Shown: in pieces, positions 45,271 to 55,080 of the stretch
How positions within the stretch are numbered: the first letter of the stretch is position 1
Layout: each line of letters opens with the position of its first letter
Origin: an uncultured bacterium
GTDB taxonomy: Bacteria > Myxococcota_A > Polyangia > Polyangiales > Houyiibacteriaceae
DNA: 64,000 bases
Direction of reading: 5' to 3'
Assembly (NCBI GenBank): GCA_938024995.1
Contig: CALJDU010000080.1
Span: 60,949 to 124,948, forward strand
Program-made: the position numbers and the translations under genes
The notes under the pieces: generated by a model
Seen by the model: the letters and a program-made list of their open reading frames with translations, nothing else
Database searches by the model: none
What the model was told of the DNA's origin: nothing

Positions 45271-46050
45271 TTACTGGTGACGCCGAATGATGTGGAAGCC
45301 GAACGGCGAGCGCACGGGGCCGCTCGTCTCGTTCACGGCGAGCGCGAAGGCCGCCCGCTCAAACGAGCGGACCATTTGTCCGCGCCCAACCACGCCCAGG
45401 TCACCGCCCGTGTTCGCGGTGGGGCCGTCAGAGTACTCCGCACAGATCGCGTTCCAGTTCGCGCCCTCCGCGCCGACCAGCTGCGCGACTTCCGCGGCGC
45501 GCGCCTCCGCCTCCTCTTCCGTTCGCGTGACCGTGGGGTCGGCTCGGTTCGCGCCTTCGTACGCGATCAGGATGTGGCGGACACCGATCTGCGTGGGGCC
45601 AGTGTCGGGATCCGCTTTACGCTTGAAAATGTAGAACCCGCGCGAAGTGGCGACGGGTCGACTGACCTCTCCTACCTGGAGCGTCCAGGCCGTGTCTTCG
45701 GCGCTCTCTGGGATCACGCGGCTCCCACGTCGGGGCGCCATCTCGAACGAAGGCGAGTCGCTGTATTGGGTGGCGAGCTCGCGGAAGTTGGCGCCGGATG
45801 CGCGGGCGAGGCCAGCGATCATCTCGGCGCGCCGGGTCGCGTCTTCGAGCGAGCGGGTCGAGGATGACTCGTCAGCACCAGTGTGACCCACGACGATGAT
45901 CTGCACTGCGATTTGCTCGGGGGCGGCGTCACCGGTCGCGGTCTCGATCGGTTGCGCGGCGACCGGGGTTCGCACCACTCCCGTAGTGGCCGAGCGACCT
46001 CCGCAAGCGGCGAGCGCGCTCAAGGCGAGCAGCATCAGTACGTTCTTCAT
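45271..46050 (-). CDS. Parvulin-type peptidyl-prolyl isomerase lipoprotein, two rotamase domains
   Basis: 259 residues from the ATG at 46050. Signal peptide with lipobox LAAC (C16). Two PpiC-like domains: the first (about 45-150) has ATQYSDSPSFEMAPRRG and is less canonical; the second (about 155-258) has VRHILIAYEGA, AEYSDGPTANTGGDLGVVGRGQM and FGFHIIRRH. The protein probably assists folding of envelope proteins. The two envelope lipoprotein genes upstream on the same strand may be co-transcribed. Confidence 0.88.
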   Translation of the reverse strand: MKNVLMLLALSALAACGGRSATTGVVRTPVAAQPIETATGDAAPEQIAVQIIVVGHTGADESSSTRSLEDATRRAEMIAGLARASGANFRELATQYSDSPSFEMAPRRGSRVIPESAEDTAWTLQVGEVSRPVATSRGFYIFKRKADPDTGPTQIGVRHILIAYEGANRADPTVTRTEEEAEARAAEVAQLVGAEGANWNAICAEYSDGPTANTGGDLGVVGRGQMVRSFERAAFALAVNETSGPVRSPFGFHIIRRHQ

Positions 46051-46082
46051 GTTTCTCTTTCGTTCTGCCGGCTGGCGACCGC

Positions 46083-46814
46083 TCAGATGGCGCGCGCGCC
46101 TTGCGACAACAAGCGCTCCATCGCGGATCGATCGAACCCGGTCAAGATCGTTCCTCGAAAATCGATCACCGGGATGCCGCTGGGCTGAACACCAGCGGCT
46201 TGCGCCTTCTGCTGCATCTCGGCCCGCGCCCCTGGATCCTGCTCCACGTCGCGCTCCACAAAAGCCACGCCGCGGCCTCGGAGGTAGCTCGCGGCCGACT
46301 TGCACGCGCCGCACCACTCCGCTCCATAAATGATGATGTCAGCGTCTTCGTCGCCTCCGGCTTGAGCGAGCGCGGCCTGCTGCGCTTCCGCGCGTCGCGC
46401 CGTCGCCCCGGTCGCCTGATCGATGACCTGTTCAAGCGCGTCGCGGTGAAGCTTTCGAACGGGGTAAGCGCCGTCGACCTCGTGCCTCACGTCCGCGACG
46501 TAGACGTAGTCGGGATCGAGGCGTTCACTTGGCGCGAGGTTCAGTGAGTCGACCCGCACGCGATCACGAGACGCCTCGGGGATCGCGTCGCGTCCTTCTG
46601 CGACGTGCGCGCCCTCCGCGTCGAAGTAGGTGAGCATCAATCCATCGAGGTCGCCGGAGACCGCGAAAGGTGGCTGGGCGACCTCGCCGGTGAGGTCGAG
46701 CGCGGGCTGGCCCTCAGCGGTCTCGTTCTCGTCCCCGCCAGCAGCGGGGGCATCATCGCAGCCCGCCAACGCGGCGAGGGTGACGAGGAAGGTGGAGGCG
46801 AGGAGCGACTTCAT
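46083..46814 (-). CDS. Lipoprotein with C-terminal glutaredoxin-like domain
   Basis: 243 residues from the ATG at 46814. Signal with lipobox LAGC (C19), an acidic Ala/Gly/Glu linker, then about 90 residues of unassigned beta structure. The C-terminal 75 residues are a glutaredoxin fold: IIIYGAEWCGACKSAASYL with a CxxC pair, VERDVEQDP, and the cis-Pro loop SGIPVIDFRG. A periplasm-facing thiol-disulfide role is likely. The next gene, the parvulin lipoprotein, begins 32 bp downstream. Confidence 0.87.
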   Translation of the reverse strand: MKSLLASTFLVTLAALAGCDDAPAAGGDENETAEGQPALDLTGEVAQPPFAVSGDLDGLMLTYFDAEGAHVAEGRDAIPEASRDRVRVDSLNLAPSERLDPDYVYVADVRHEVDGAYPVRKLHRDALEQVIDQATGATARRAEAQQAALAQAGGDEDADIIIYGAEWCGACKSAASYLRGRGVAFVERDVEQDPGARAEMQQKAQAAGVQPSGIPVIDFRGTILTGFDRSAMERLLSQGARAI

Positions 46815-46902
46815 CGAGAGACGTAGTACTACAGCGCCGGGGAAGTTCAATCGAGCGTCTCGGCCGCCTTCCGCGCCGCGGTGTCGCTGTGATCACGCGA
46901 GC

Positions 46903-47346
46903 TCAGTCGCGTCGCCCGCCGGCGTGACGCGCGCGGAGGTCCCGCAGCTTGCTCCGGCACGGCTCTTCAAGTTCGGGAACCTGGGTCAGCGCTTCTCGTG
47001 CCGCGGCCATGTGCCGGTCGGCGGCCGCGGCGGGGTCTGTTCGTTCCGATGGCGCGGCGGCTTCGACGGCGGCGACCGCTTGCCTCGCGGCCGCGGTGGC
47101 CTCTTCCGCGCGGAGCATCGCGTCGTGCATCGCGGCGCACGCGTCGCGGGTCGCGACCACTTCGGGCTCTCCGACCGAGAGCCGCGCCAAGCCGTCGACG
47201 CGATGACGCCGAACAGCGAGGTCGCCTTCCTCGATCGTCTCATATCGATCGAGGAAGAGGCGGGCGTCATTTCGCGCGCGGTCCTCGTCGCAGCCGAGGA
47301 CCGCGATCGCGAGGAACATGACGACGACAAGTGGGATCTTCGTCAT
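46903..47346 (-). CDS. Small lipoprotein, helical
   Basis: 147 residues. Hydrophobic signal with lipobox VLGC (C19). The mature part is Ala/Arg/Glu-rich and helical, with a possible disulfide pair (ATRDACAAMHD, EEPCRSKL). No family recognised. Its ATG overlaps the stop codon of the upstream gene (ATGA), so the two are translationally coupled. Confidence 0.75.
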   Translation of the reverse strand: MTKIPLVVVMFLAIAVLGCDEDRARNDARLFLDRYETIEEGDLAVRRHRVDGLARLSVGEPEVVATRDACAAMHDAMLRAEEATAAARQAVAAVEAAAPSERTDPAAAADRHMAAAREALTQVPELEEPCRSKLRDLRARHAGGRRD

Positions 47347-47954
47347 GGCATCCCTGGGAGCCCGAGGCGCATCGAGACGTGGCCGTCCTCGACCTCTATC
47401 TCGTTGAGCATGAGGGCGTCGATGATGAGGCTGGTGCCGCCGCGCGCGAGGGCGGCGCGGACGCGCGGGACGGTCCGGAGGTCCACGCGGAGACCCGTGC
47501 CCGCACGCTCCACGATCGGGGCGCCCGCGATCTCTTCGTTGGCGAGCGCGACGCCCCAGAGCGTGTTCGCGAAGACGGACGCGAGCGCACCCACGATGAC
47601 GCGCGTCTCGCGGTCATGCGCGCTTTGTTCCGGCGCGATGTGAAAGTGGATCTCTTTCGCTCCGCGCGGCGCGAACGAAACACGCCCAATGCCGATGCGG
47701 AGGTTGACCTCGCGACGATCGAAAGAGGCGTCGACGATCAGTCCGCCGCCGTGCGTCGCGACCGAAACGGAGCGCACACCTTCGGCGTGGCTGACGGCCC
47801 GGGTTAGATCCGCGTCACTGATCTTGGCGCGACGTTCTTTGAGCTCAGCGATCGCTTTTCGGAGCGACGGCAAGCGGTTCGCGCCGTCGAGCTTCCCGCG
47901 TGCGCGGTCCGCGCTCTGGCGAATCAAGCTCCTCAAGTAGTCGCGCTTGCCCAT
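47343..47954 (-). CDS. Hypothetical protein, 203 aa
   Basis: Not recognised. A basic helical N-terminus (GKRDYLRSLIRQSADRARG) is followed by a mixed beta domain with EGVRSVSVATHGGGLIVDASF, GRVSFAPRGAKEIHFHIAP and SLIIDALMLNEIEVEDGHV. No signal peptide. It starts 3 bp after the radical SAM gene ends and its stop overlaps the next start, so it is the middle gene of a three-gene unit. Confidence 0.7.
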   Translation of the reverse strand: MGKRDYLRSLIRQSADRARGKLDGANRLPSLRKAIAELKERRAKISDADLTRAVSHAEGVRSVSVATHGGGLIVDASFDRREVNLRIGIGRVSFAPRGAKEIHFHIAPEQSAHDRETRVIVGALASVFANTLWGVALANEEIAGAPIVERAGTGLRVDLRTVPRVRAALARGGTSLIIDALMLNEIEVEDGHVSMRLGLPGMP

Positions 47955-47957
47955 CGA

Positions 47958-50780
47958 CTAGCCGTTGGGCTCCGAAGCGCTCTGGCGCGGGGTCGCTCGT
48001 GGGGGCTTTCGATGCGCCTCAAGATCAAGCGGCGTCGCGCCTGTCTCCGCGCGCACGATCGCTTCGCGGACGATGCGGTAACCGATGTCCTCCTCTGTCT
48101 TCAGCAGGAGCTGAATCGCCTCGCTCGCCTTAACCGTTCCAGAGGGGTCGAGGTCGATGACGAGCCGGATCGGCAGGAGGTCTCCGACGAGCCCTGCGCG
48201 CGTCAGCACGTCGGCTCCTTCACCGACCGTCACGCTGCGGAGCGTTTTCTTCACGTCGACGACCTTGTCCTTCTTTTTCTTCCGCCGGCGCACGAACGTG
48301 AGCTCGCCCTCGAGCGCCGTCGCGACGCGGGAGGCGACCTGCGCGTCCGACTCGACGCCAAGGTCGGGGAAGACCTTGCGAGGCACGCCGACGACGTAGG
48401 TTGCTTGATCGATCACGCGGTTGAGCGCGGGGTCTCGTGGCCCGAGAACACGCGCGCCCAAGATCGTGACGCCTTCCATCGTGACGCCTTGGAGATCATC
48501 CGCGACCCGCGCGAGACGCTCGTCGCTGATCAGGTCCTTGCGGAGCTTGAGGTCGACGTACTCCGCGAGGCTGGCGACCCCAAGGGAGAGCGCAGGGCCG
48601 AAGACCATCATGGGCTTCTGATGAAACCCGATGCTGTAGTACATCGGCAGGTTCGCGCGCCGGAACATCCGGGGGAAGAGGCGGACGAGATCGAGGTGGC
48701 TGCGGTACGCCATCCCGGACGTCTTCGTGAAGGCCACGCGGACGCGCACCAGCGGACCTTGGTCTTCGCGCTTCGGCGGGTCGCGACGCTTGATCGCGAG
48801 CAGCTCTTCTTCGGTCGGCGGCTCGACCGGCACTTCTTCGGGGGCCTGCTCCGCGTTGAGCGTGCGGAGCTTAACCAAACGGTCGCCGCGCATCTGCTGC
48901 ATGTCGCAAGCGACGCCGCAGTCGTAGCAAACGAGCTTGCGCGCGTCCTCGTTCGCGTCGTTCAAGTTCGTGTGATGAACGAAGGTCCCGGCGACCTTTC
49001 CGCACGGTGGGCTCAGTCGGTTCTTGAGCGCCTTTCGGTACTCCTTCGCGAGGAACCCGTCCTCCAGGCCGACGTCGATGTGATCCCACGGGAGCCGCGC
49101 GTTCACAGGAATGGTCCCGAGGAAGAGCTCCGTGTTGATCTCGTTCTTCTCGAACGCTTCGTTCCAAGCGTCGAGGTTGAGCCGCTCGTCCCACGAATCG
49201 AAACGCGCGCCGCGGTCGAAGGCGTCGCTGATCACCTGCGCCAGTCGACGGTCGCCGCGCGCGAGCACGCCTTCGAGCCAGCTGCCCTTGCTGTCGTGCA
49301 TCCGCAGCTTGACGCGGGTCTTCTTGGCCGCGTCTTTGAGGAGGGCCTGTTTGCGGACGACCTCTTCATACTGGTCCATCGCGCACCACTGGAACGGCGT
49401 GTGCGGTTTCGGCACGTGCGTGCTGACGCTGACCGTGACGTTGGCGTTCTTGGTCGGGTGCGCGCGCCGTCCGACTTGGTGCGCGCGGTGACCGGTCTCG
49501 ATGATCCCGAGCACGTCCTCGTCGGTCTCCGTCGGTAGACCCAAGATGAAGTAGAGCTTCATCTTGGTCCAGCTGCGCGAGAAGACGCGTCGCGAGGTCT
49601 CGAGGAGCTGCTCCTCGGTAACGTTCTTGTTGATGACGTCGCGCATGCGCTGCGTGCCGGCTTCAGGGGCGAACGTGAGGCCACCGGCGCGCTGTGTCTT
49701 CATGTCGTCGAGCACGACCTCGCTCAGGCCGTACGCGCGGAGCGACGAGACCGTGACGTTGACCTTCTCGCCCTCGAGCTCTTCCATCACGCGGCGAACG
49801 AGGGGCTGAATCGCCGAGTAGTCCGCGGTCGAGAGACTGGTCAGCGACGCTTCGTCGTAGCCACCATCGCGCACCGCGGTCAGGAGCGAGTCGAGGATCG
49901 ACTCAGGGCTTCGCTCGCGTACTGGTCGATAGATCATGCCCGCTTGGCAAAAGCGGCAGCCTTCGGTGCAGCCACGCGCGACCTCTACGCTGACGCGATC
50001 GAAAATCGTCTCCGTCGCGGAGACCGGTCCGTCGCTCGGGAACGGGAACTTGTTAAGGTCGGTGACGAAGGCGCGCTGAACGGGGTAGGGCGCATCGGGC
50101 GCGACCTCGCTGGGCTCCACGCAGTAGACGCCCTCGTCGTTCTTACGGACGGGGTAAAGGGATGGGACGTAGAAGCCTCCGAGGTTCGCGATGGCCTTGA
50201 GGCGCTCTTGGCGCGGAACGCCGGCGTCGCGAAGGGCGGCCCAGGACAGCATCAGCTCCGCGGTCTTCTCTTCGCCATCGCCGATCAGGAAGACGTCGAT
50301 AAAGGGAGCCATCGGTTCGCTGTGTGTCGCGACCGGCCCGCCGCACACGATGAGCGGGTCGGTGTCTGTGCGATCTTTGCTCCACCGCGGGATCCCGCCG
50401 AGCTCGAGCATCGTCAGGATGTTGGTGTAGGTCAGCTCGTATTGGAGAGAGAAGCCGACGACGTCGAAGTCCTTGAGCGGGCGCTGGCTCTCCAGCGAGC
50501 GAACGAACTCGCCGTGTTCGCGGAGCTGCCCCTCCATATCGCTCCAGGGCGCGTAGGCGCGCTCGGCGAGGAGCTTCTCGTGCCCGTTCAAGATCCCGTA
50601 AAGGATCTTGTAGCCGAGGTGGCTCATCCCGATTTCGTAGAGGTCGGGGAACGCGAGGCACATCCGGCACGCCACAGCGTCCCAGTCTTTGCGCTTCTGT
50701 CCGTGCTCTCCGCCAATGTACTGGGCCGGCTTGTCGACCTTGTGCAGAAAATCAGCGTACGGGTGTTCTCCAACGTCCAT
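47958..50780 (-). CDS. B12-binding-type radical SAM protein fused to DUF2344
   Basis: 940 residues from the ATG at 50780. The N-terminal third has a B12-binding-like region (FDVVGFSLQYELTYTNIL, GGPVATHSEPMAPFIDVFLIGDGE). The radical SAM core has C271, C275 and C278 in CTEGCRFC, then SSLRAYGLSEVVLDDM and LYFILGLPTETDEDVLGI. The last 230 residues are a DUF2344-like domain (VRVAFTKTSGMAYRSHLDLVRLF, IGFHQKPMMVFGPAL). The two parts match families known as TIGR03960 and TIGR03936, often adjacent or fused. In many bacteria they sit beside rplU or ribonuclease G, which is not so here. The reaction is unknown. Confidence 0.9.
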   Translation of the reverse strand: MDVGEHPYADFLHKVDKPAQYIGGEHGQKRKDWDAVACRMCLAFPDLYEIGMSHLGYKILYGILNGHEKLLAERAYAPWSDMEGQLREHGEFVRSLESQRPLKDFDVVGFSLQYELTYTNILTMLELGGIPRWSKDRTDTDPLIVCGGPVATHSEPMAPFIDVFLIGDGEEKTAELMLSWAALRDAGVPRQERLKAIANLGGFYVPSLYPVRKNDEGVYCVEPSEVAPDAPYPVQRAFVTDLNKFPFPSDGPVSATETIFDRVSVEVARGCTEGCRFCQAGMIYRPVRERSPESILDSLLTAVRDGGYDEASLTSLSTADYSAIQPLVRRVMEELEGEKVNVTVSSLRAYGLSEVVLDDMKTQRAGGLTFAPEAGTQRMRDVINKNVTEEQLLETSRRVFSRSWTKMKLYFILGLPTETDEDVLGIIETGHRAHQVGRRAHPTKNANVTVSVSTHVPKPHTPFQWCAMDQYEEVVRKQALLKDAAKKTRVKLRMHDSKGSWLEGVLARGDRRLAQVISDAFDRGARFDSWDERLNLDAWNEAFEKNEINTELFLGTIPVNARLPWDHIDVGLEDGFLAKEYRKALKNRLSPPCGKVAGTFVHHTNLNDANEDARKLVCYDCGVACDMQQMRGDRLVKLRTLNAEQAPEEVPVEPPTEEELLAIKRRDPPKREDQGPLVRVRVAFTKTSGMAYRSHLDLVRLFPRMFRRANLPMYYSIGFHQKPMMVFGPALSLGVASLAEYVDLKLRKDLISDERLARVADDLQGVTMEGVTILGARVLGPRDPALNRVIDQATYVVGVPRKVFPDLGVESDAQVASRVATALEGELTFVRRRKKKKDKVVDVKKTLRSVTVGEGADVLTRAGLVGDLLPIRLVIDLDPSGTVKASEAIQLLLKTEEDIGYRIVREAIVRAETGATPLDLEAHRKPPRATPRQSASEPNG

Positions 50781-50807
50781 CGCTGCGGGTTGTAGCGCGG
50801 AAACGAA

Positions 50808-50839
50808 AAGAGCGCGAAGCAAGGATGCTTCGCGCTCTT
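50808..50839 (-). terminator. Intrinsic terminator after the polyglutamine outer-membrane gene
   Basis: A perfect 14-bp stem (AAGAGCGCGAAGCA / TGCTTCGCGCTCTT) with a 4-nt loop. Read on the minus strand it is followed by TTCGTTTCC, a T-rich tail, 25 bp after the outer-membrane gene stop and just before the radical SAM gene start. Confidence 0.75.
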
Positions 50840-50863
50840 CGTCCTGTCGGACTTCCGTCGAAC

Positions 50864-51907
<1,044 letters not shown>

Positions 51908-52002
51908 GTTCAACTCCTCCGCGATTTTCGCGGGAACTCCACCTAGGCGGCCGAACGAGGTACCGTCGGCCCGCGCCCAAACATCAAAGGTTCTCGGCAA
52001 AA

Positions 52003-52016
52003 ATCACGTTCGTGAT
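52003..52016. promoter_or_regulatory. Perfect dyad in the divergent promoter region
   Basis: ATCACG-TT-CGTGAT lies in the 197-bp gap between the outer-membrane gene and the divergent methyltransferase gene. A perfect 6-bp dyad with a 2-bp centre fits an operator for a dimeric regulator of either gene. Confidence 0.4.
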
Positions 52017-52104
52017 ACGGCGCGCGGGATACCACATCTTCCCGGGAATGTAAGGGGACGCGGGCGGCGGAGAGGCCAGCAGACGGGTCCAATGCGAAAA
52101 GACC

Positions 52105-53787
52105 ATGGACTGGACCCCACTTGAGCTCGCGGTCGCGGATGAGATCTCACAGCGAGACGCCTCGATCGGCGCCCATACGCGGCGTATCCACGGGGTGGTT
52201 CACACGCCAAAAGAGGTCGCGCGGTTCATCGCGTCGTCTGTCTTCTCTCGTCTCCAGGACCTCCAAGTCGACCTCGACGAGGTAACCGTGGTCGACCCTG
52301 CGTGCGGACCCGGGACCTTCTTCGCGGCCTGGCGCGCTGTGGGCGGACGCGGTCGGCTGGTCGGCACCGACGTCGACGCCGATGCGATCCAGCGCGCTTC
52401 CCGTTTGATGCCGGAGTCGCGATGGACGGTTGGGGACGCGCTCGCGTCTGTCCCGACCTATCGCGGAACGGTTGTCGTGCTCGGAAACCCGCCGTGGGCC
52501 AGTCGCAGCTATTCGCGCGGCGCCGAAACCTTGCTCGGTGACTTTCGGCGGGACGAACAAGGTCGCGCTATCGGGGGCAAGGTTGGTGTCCTCTCCGACG
52601 ACTACGTCCGCTTCCTGCGATGGAGCGCAGAGGTCGCGCGGCGGGCCTCGTGCGGCGTGTTGGGGCTCGTTACCAACGGCTCCTATTTGGACGGTGTGCC
52701 TCACCGTGGGATGCGAAGCGCACTGCGTCGTTGGTTCGGTTCTGTCGACCTGGTGGACCTCGGCGGGAGCGCGCTCGTCGCCCGGGCCCGTCGTGACGAC
52801 AACCTCTTCGGCGTTCGGCCTTCCGCCGCGGTGCTCTTCGCGGACACACGTGAAGCGCGACGGCCGACGCGCTACGCAAAGGTGAGGGGGCGGGCCGAAG
52901 ACAAGCTCGCGGCGCTCGCCTCGCTGACGTTTGAGACCGTCGATGATGATCGCGGAACGGGGGAAGACGCGCGCTTCGTTCCCATCGCGCGTGGCTGGCC
53001 GTCGTCATGGGTCTCGGTCCTCGACGCGATGCCCTTTCACGCGGAGGGCGTGCAGACGAACCGCGACGAGTTCGCGATCGACGCCTCGCGGGATCGACTG
53101 CGCGCCCGGCTTGACGCGTTTTTGCGTGGCGACATCACGCTCGCCGCGAAGCCCCATTTTGATCCCGAGGCGGCGAAGGCCAAGCTCGCGCGTAAGCTCA
53201 ACGAGGGGGCCGAGATCATCGCGCCGATCGCCTATCGCCCGCTCGACACGCGTTTCATGTGCACCGTCTCCCCAACCTGCCATCGCCCGCGTCCGCGGTT
53301 ACTGCGCGCGATGTCGCGCTCGCCCTTCGCGTTGGTCACGGTTGGCAAGGATCGCGGTGACAAATCGTTCGCGCACTACGGCTTGGTCTCGAGCATCCCC
53401 GACAGCAGCTACCTCTCTTCTCGCTCGTCGTGCCGGACGCGGGCGCTCCCGTTTGTGAACCCCGACGGCGAGCCCAACGTGAACGAGACCCTCGCGCAGA
53501 CCTCGTGCCCGGAGTCGTTCGCGCTCTGGGCGATCGCGTGGATCAGTTCGTCGCGTTACGCCGACACGTTTCAGGATGTCCTGCGCCTCGGGCCGCCCAA
53601 GGTCCCGCCGTTCGCAGAAACGCTCGCGGCGGCCATGAAGTCGGCGTCGTGGAGGCTGGGTCAGCCGCAACCGGGACCCATCAAGATCGCGGTCGGTCAC
53701 CGGGAGCTGTCCGTCTCTTACACGTTCCTGCAAGCAAAGACACAGATCGAGAAACAGGTCGCGTCTGCGTTTGACGATGCTTGCTGA
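52105..53787 (+). CDS. Solitary adenine-specific DNA methyltransferase, Type ISP-like
   Basis: 560 residues. SAM-binding motif I VDPACGPGTFF (about 63-72) is preceded by VVHTPKEVARF, the usual lead-in of N6-adenine enzymes; motif IV is GNPPW (127-131). The C-terminal half has IIAPIAYRPLDTRFM (about 371-385), which resembles the YRPFDxR segment of the Type ISP target-recognition region. No helicase or nuclease domain is fused and none is adjacent, so it is either an orphan methylase or the remnant of a restriction system. A Ser/Thr kinase gene begins 18 nt after the stop on the same strand. Confidence 0.83.
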   Translation: MDWTPLELAVADEISQRDASIGAHTRRIHGVVHTPKEVARFIASSVFSRLQDLQVDLDEVTVVDPACGPGTFFAAWRAVGGRGRLVGTDVDADAIQRASRLMPESRWTVGDALASVPTYRGTVVVLGNPPWASRSYSRGAETLLGDFRRDEQGRAIGGKVGVLSDDYVRFLRWSAEVARRASCGVLGLVTNGSYLDGVPHRGMRSALRRWFGSVDLVDLGGSALVARARRDDNLFGVRPSAAVLFADTREARRPTRYAKVRGRAEDKLAALASLTFETVDDDRGTGEDARFVPIARGWPSSWVSVLDAMPFHAEGVQTNRDEFAIDASRDRLRARLDAFLRGDITLAAKPHFDPEAAKAKLARKLNEGAEIIAPIAYRPLDTRFMCTVSPTCHRPRPRLLRAMSRSPFALVTVGKDRGDKSFAHYGLVSSIPDSSYLSSRSSCRTRALPFVNPDGEPNVNETLAQTSCPESFALWAIAWISSSRYADTFQDVLRLGPPKVPPFAETLAAAMKSASWRLGQPQPGPIKIAVGHRELSVSYTFLQAKTQIEKQVASAFDDAC

Positions 53788-53805
53788 GACTGGGAGTCTT
53801 CCGCT

Positions 53806-54984
53806 GTGGTTGGACGCTTAACGCACGAATTACGCCGTGCGCCGACCCTCTTCTACCCCGTTTCGCGTATCGCGGTGGGCGGGATGGCGGAGGTGTGGCG
53901 AGCTCGGGCGGATTTCGAGGCCGGCGGTTCCCACATGGTCGCGATCAAGCGGGTTCGGCCGAACATCAAAGACGCGATCTTTCGCTCGATGTTCGAGGAC
54001 GAAGCGCGCCTCGGGATGAAGCTCCGCCATGACAACATCGTGCGGGTTTACGACGCGCGTGACGTTGCCGGGGCGTACATCATGATCATGGAGCTGGTGG
54101 AGGGAGACTCTCTTCGCGGACTTCTGACGCAGGCGCACGCTCGCGGTGCGTGCATGCCCGTCCCGGCGGCGCTCCACATCACGCGCGAGGTCGCGAAAGC
54201 GCTCGCATACGTTCATCACCTCGAAGAGAACGGTCGTTCGATGGAGATCATCCACCGCGATGTCTCCCCGCACAACGTGCTGCTCGGTCGGGACGGTGGG
54301 GTGAAGCTGACCGACTTCGGGTTGGCGGACGCGATCGTCCACGAGACGGTCAACGGCGCGGAGATGGTCGGAGGCAAGTTCGGCTACCTCGCGCCGGAGA
54401 TCATCAACCAAGAGCGTGGTGATCATCGCGTCGATCTCTTCGGCCTCGGGGTCCTCGTCTGGGAGATGTTGGCGGGTCGTCGGTTGTTCCATGGAGAGAC
54501 GGACGCGGAGACCGTGCAGCAAGTCGCGCGATGCGACATCCCGTCTTTGCGTCACATCAACTATCGCGTCTCGCGGGAAGCCGATGATCTCATCGCGAGT
54601 CTCCTCGCGCGCGATCCTGCCGAGCGTCTGTCTGACGCGAGAGAACTGGTCACGCAGCTCGACGCGCTCATCGATCACATCGATGGTGAGGTGGGACCCA
54701 AAGACGTCTCGCTCTTGATGGGGCTCCACCTCGCGAAGCGCGAGTCGTCGCCCGACGTCGAGCTTGGCGGTCTGAAGGCGCTCGAGAACGAGCTGATGCT
54801 CTTTGTGGATGCGGCGCTCTCTGAAGGCGCGGAGCCGCTCGACCCGAACATGTTTTCGTTCATACCGCCGCCCGTGAACACGCATGACGCCAGCGAGCTC
54901 AGCTTGAGCGTTGAGATCGCGCTCGACGATGACGACGACGACGGCTTTGACCTCGTGTTCGATGACGATCCGCTCAACCAATAG
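53806..54984 (+). CDS. Serine/threonine protein kinase, cytosolic
   Basis: 392 residues, GTG start. Kinase domain (about 17-290): glycine loop AVGGMAEVW, Lys K48 in VAIKRV, HRDVSPHN in the catalytic loop, LTDFGLAD and YLAPEI. All catalytic residues are present. The C-terminal 100 residues have no membrane helix and end in a highly acidic tail (DDDDDDGFDLVFDDD). The 18-nt gap and shared strand make co-transcription with the methyltransferase likely. The family is so common in myxobacteria that a functional link is not proven. Confidence 0.93.
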   Translation: MVGRLTHELRRAPTLFYPVSRIAVGGMAEVWRARADFEAGGSHMVAIKRVRPNIKDAIFRSMFEDEARLGMKLRHDNIVRVYDARDVAGAYIMIMELVEGDSLRGLLTQAHARGACMPVPAALHITREVAKALAYVHHLEENGRSMEIIHRDVSPHNVLLGRDGGVKLTDFGLADAIVHETVNGAEMVGGKFGYLAPEIINQERGDHRVDLFGLGVLVWEMLAGRRLFHGETDAETVQQVARCDIPSLRHINYRVSREADDLIASLLARDPAERLSDARELVTQLDALIDHIDGEVGPKDVSLLMGLHLAKRESSPDVELGGLKALENELMLFVDAALSEGAEPLDPNMFSFIPPPVNTHDASELSLSVEIALDDDDDDGFDLVFDDDPLNQ

Positions 54985-55030
54985 CTTCGTGCGGCGCGCT
55001 GGTACGCCAGTGCACCTTTGGGGGTCAGTC

Positions 55031-55058
55031 CTTACGTGGTCGTAAGACTCTCGTAAGA
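55031..55058 (+). promoter_or_regulatory. Operator-like repeats upstream of the sulfatase operon
   Basis: CTTACG-TGGT-CGTAAG (55031-55046) is a perfect 6-bp dyad, followed 5 bp later by a third half-site CGTAAG (55052-55057). This sits 23 bp before the sulfatase GTG and looks like a binding site for a repressor or activator of the operon. Confidence 0.5.
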
Positions 55059-55080
55059 AGCGTTCACTAACCTCCTGGAG

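Noticed and set aside
48012..49538. 508-residue open frame on the plus strand opposite the radical SAM gene
   Set aside because: Antisense shadow; the minus-strand product has complete radical SAM motifs.
53830..54981. 383-residue open frame opposite the second kinase
   Set aside because: Antisense shadow of a complete kinase domain.
52105..54984. Complete Pgl or BREX defence locus
   Set aside because: Only a methylase and a kinase are present; no PglZ-type phosphatase, PglY-type ATPase or Lon-like gene is found on either side. Kept only as a hypothesis about the pair.
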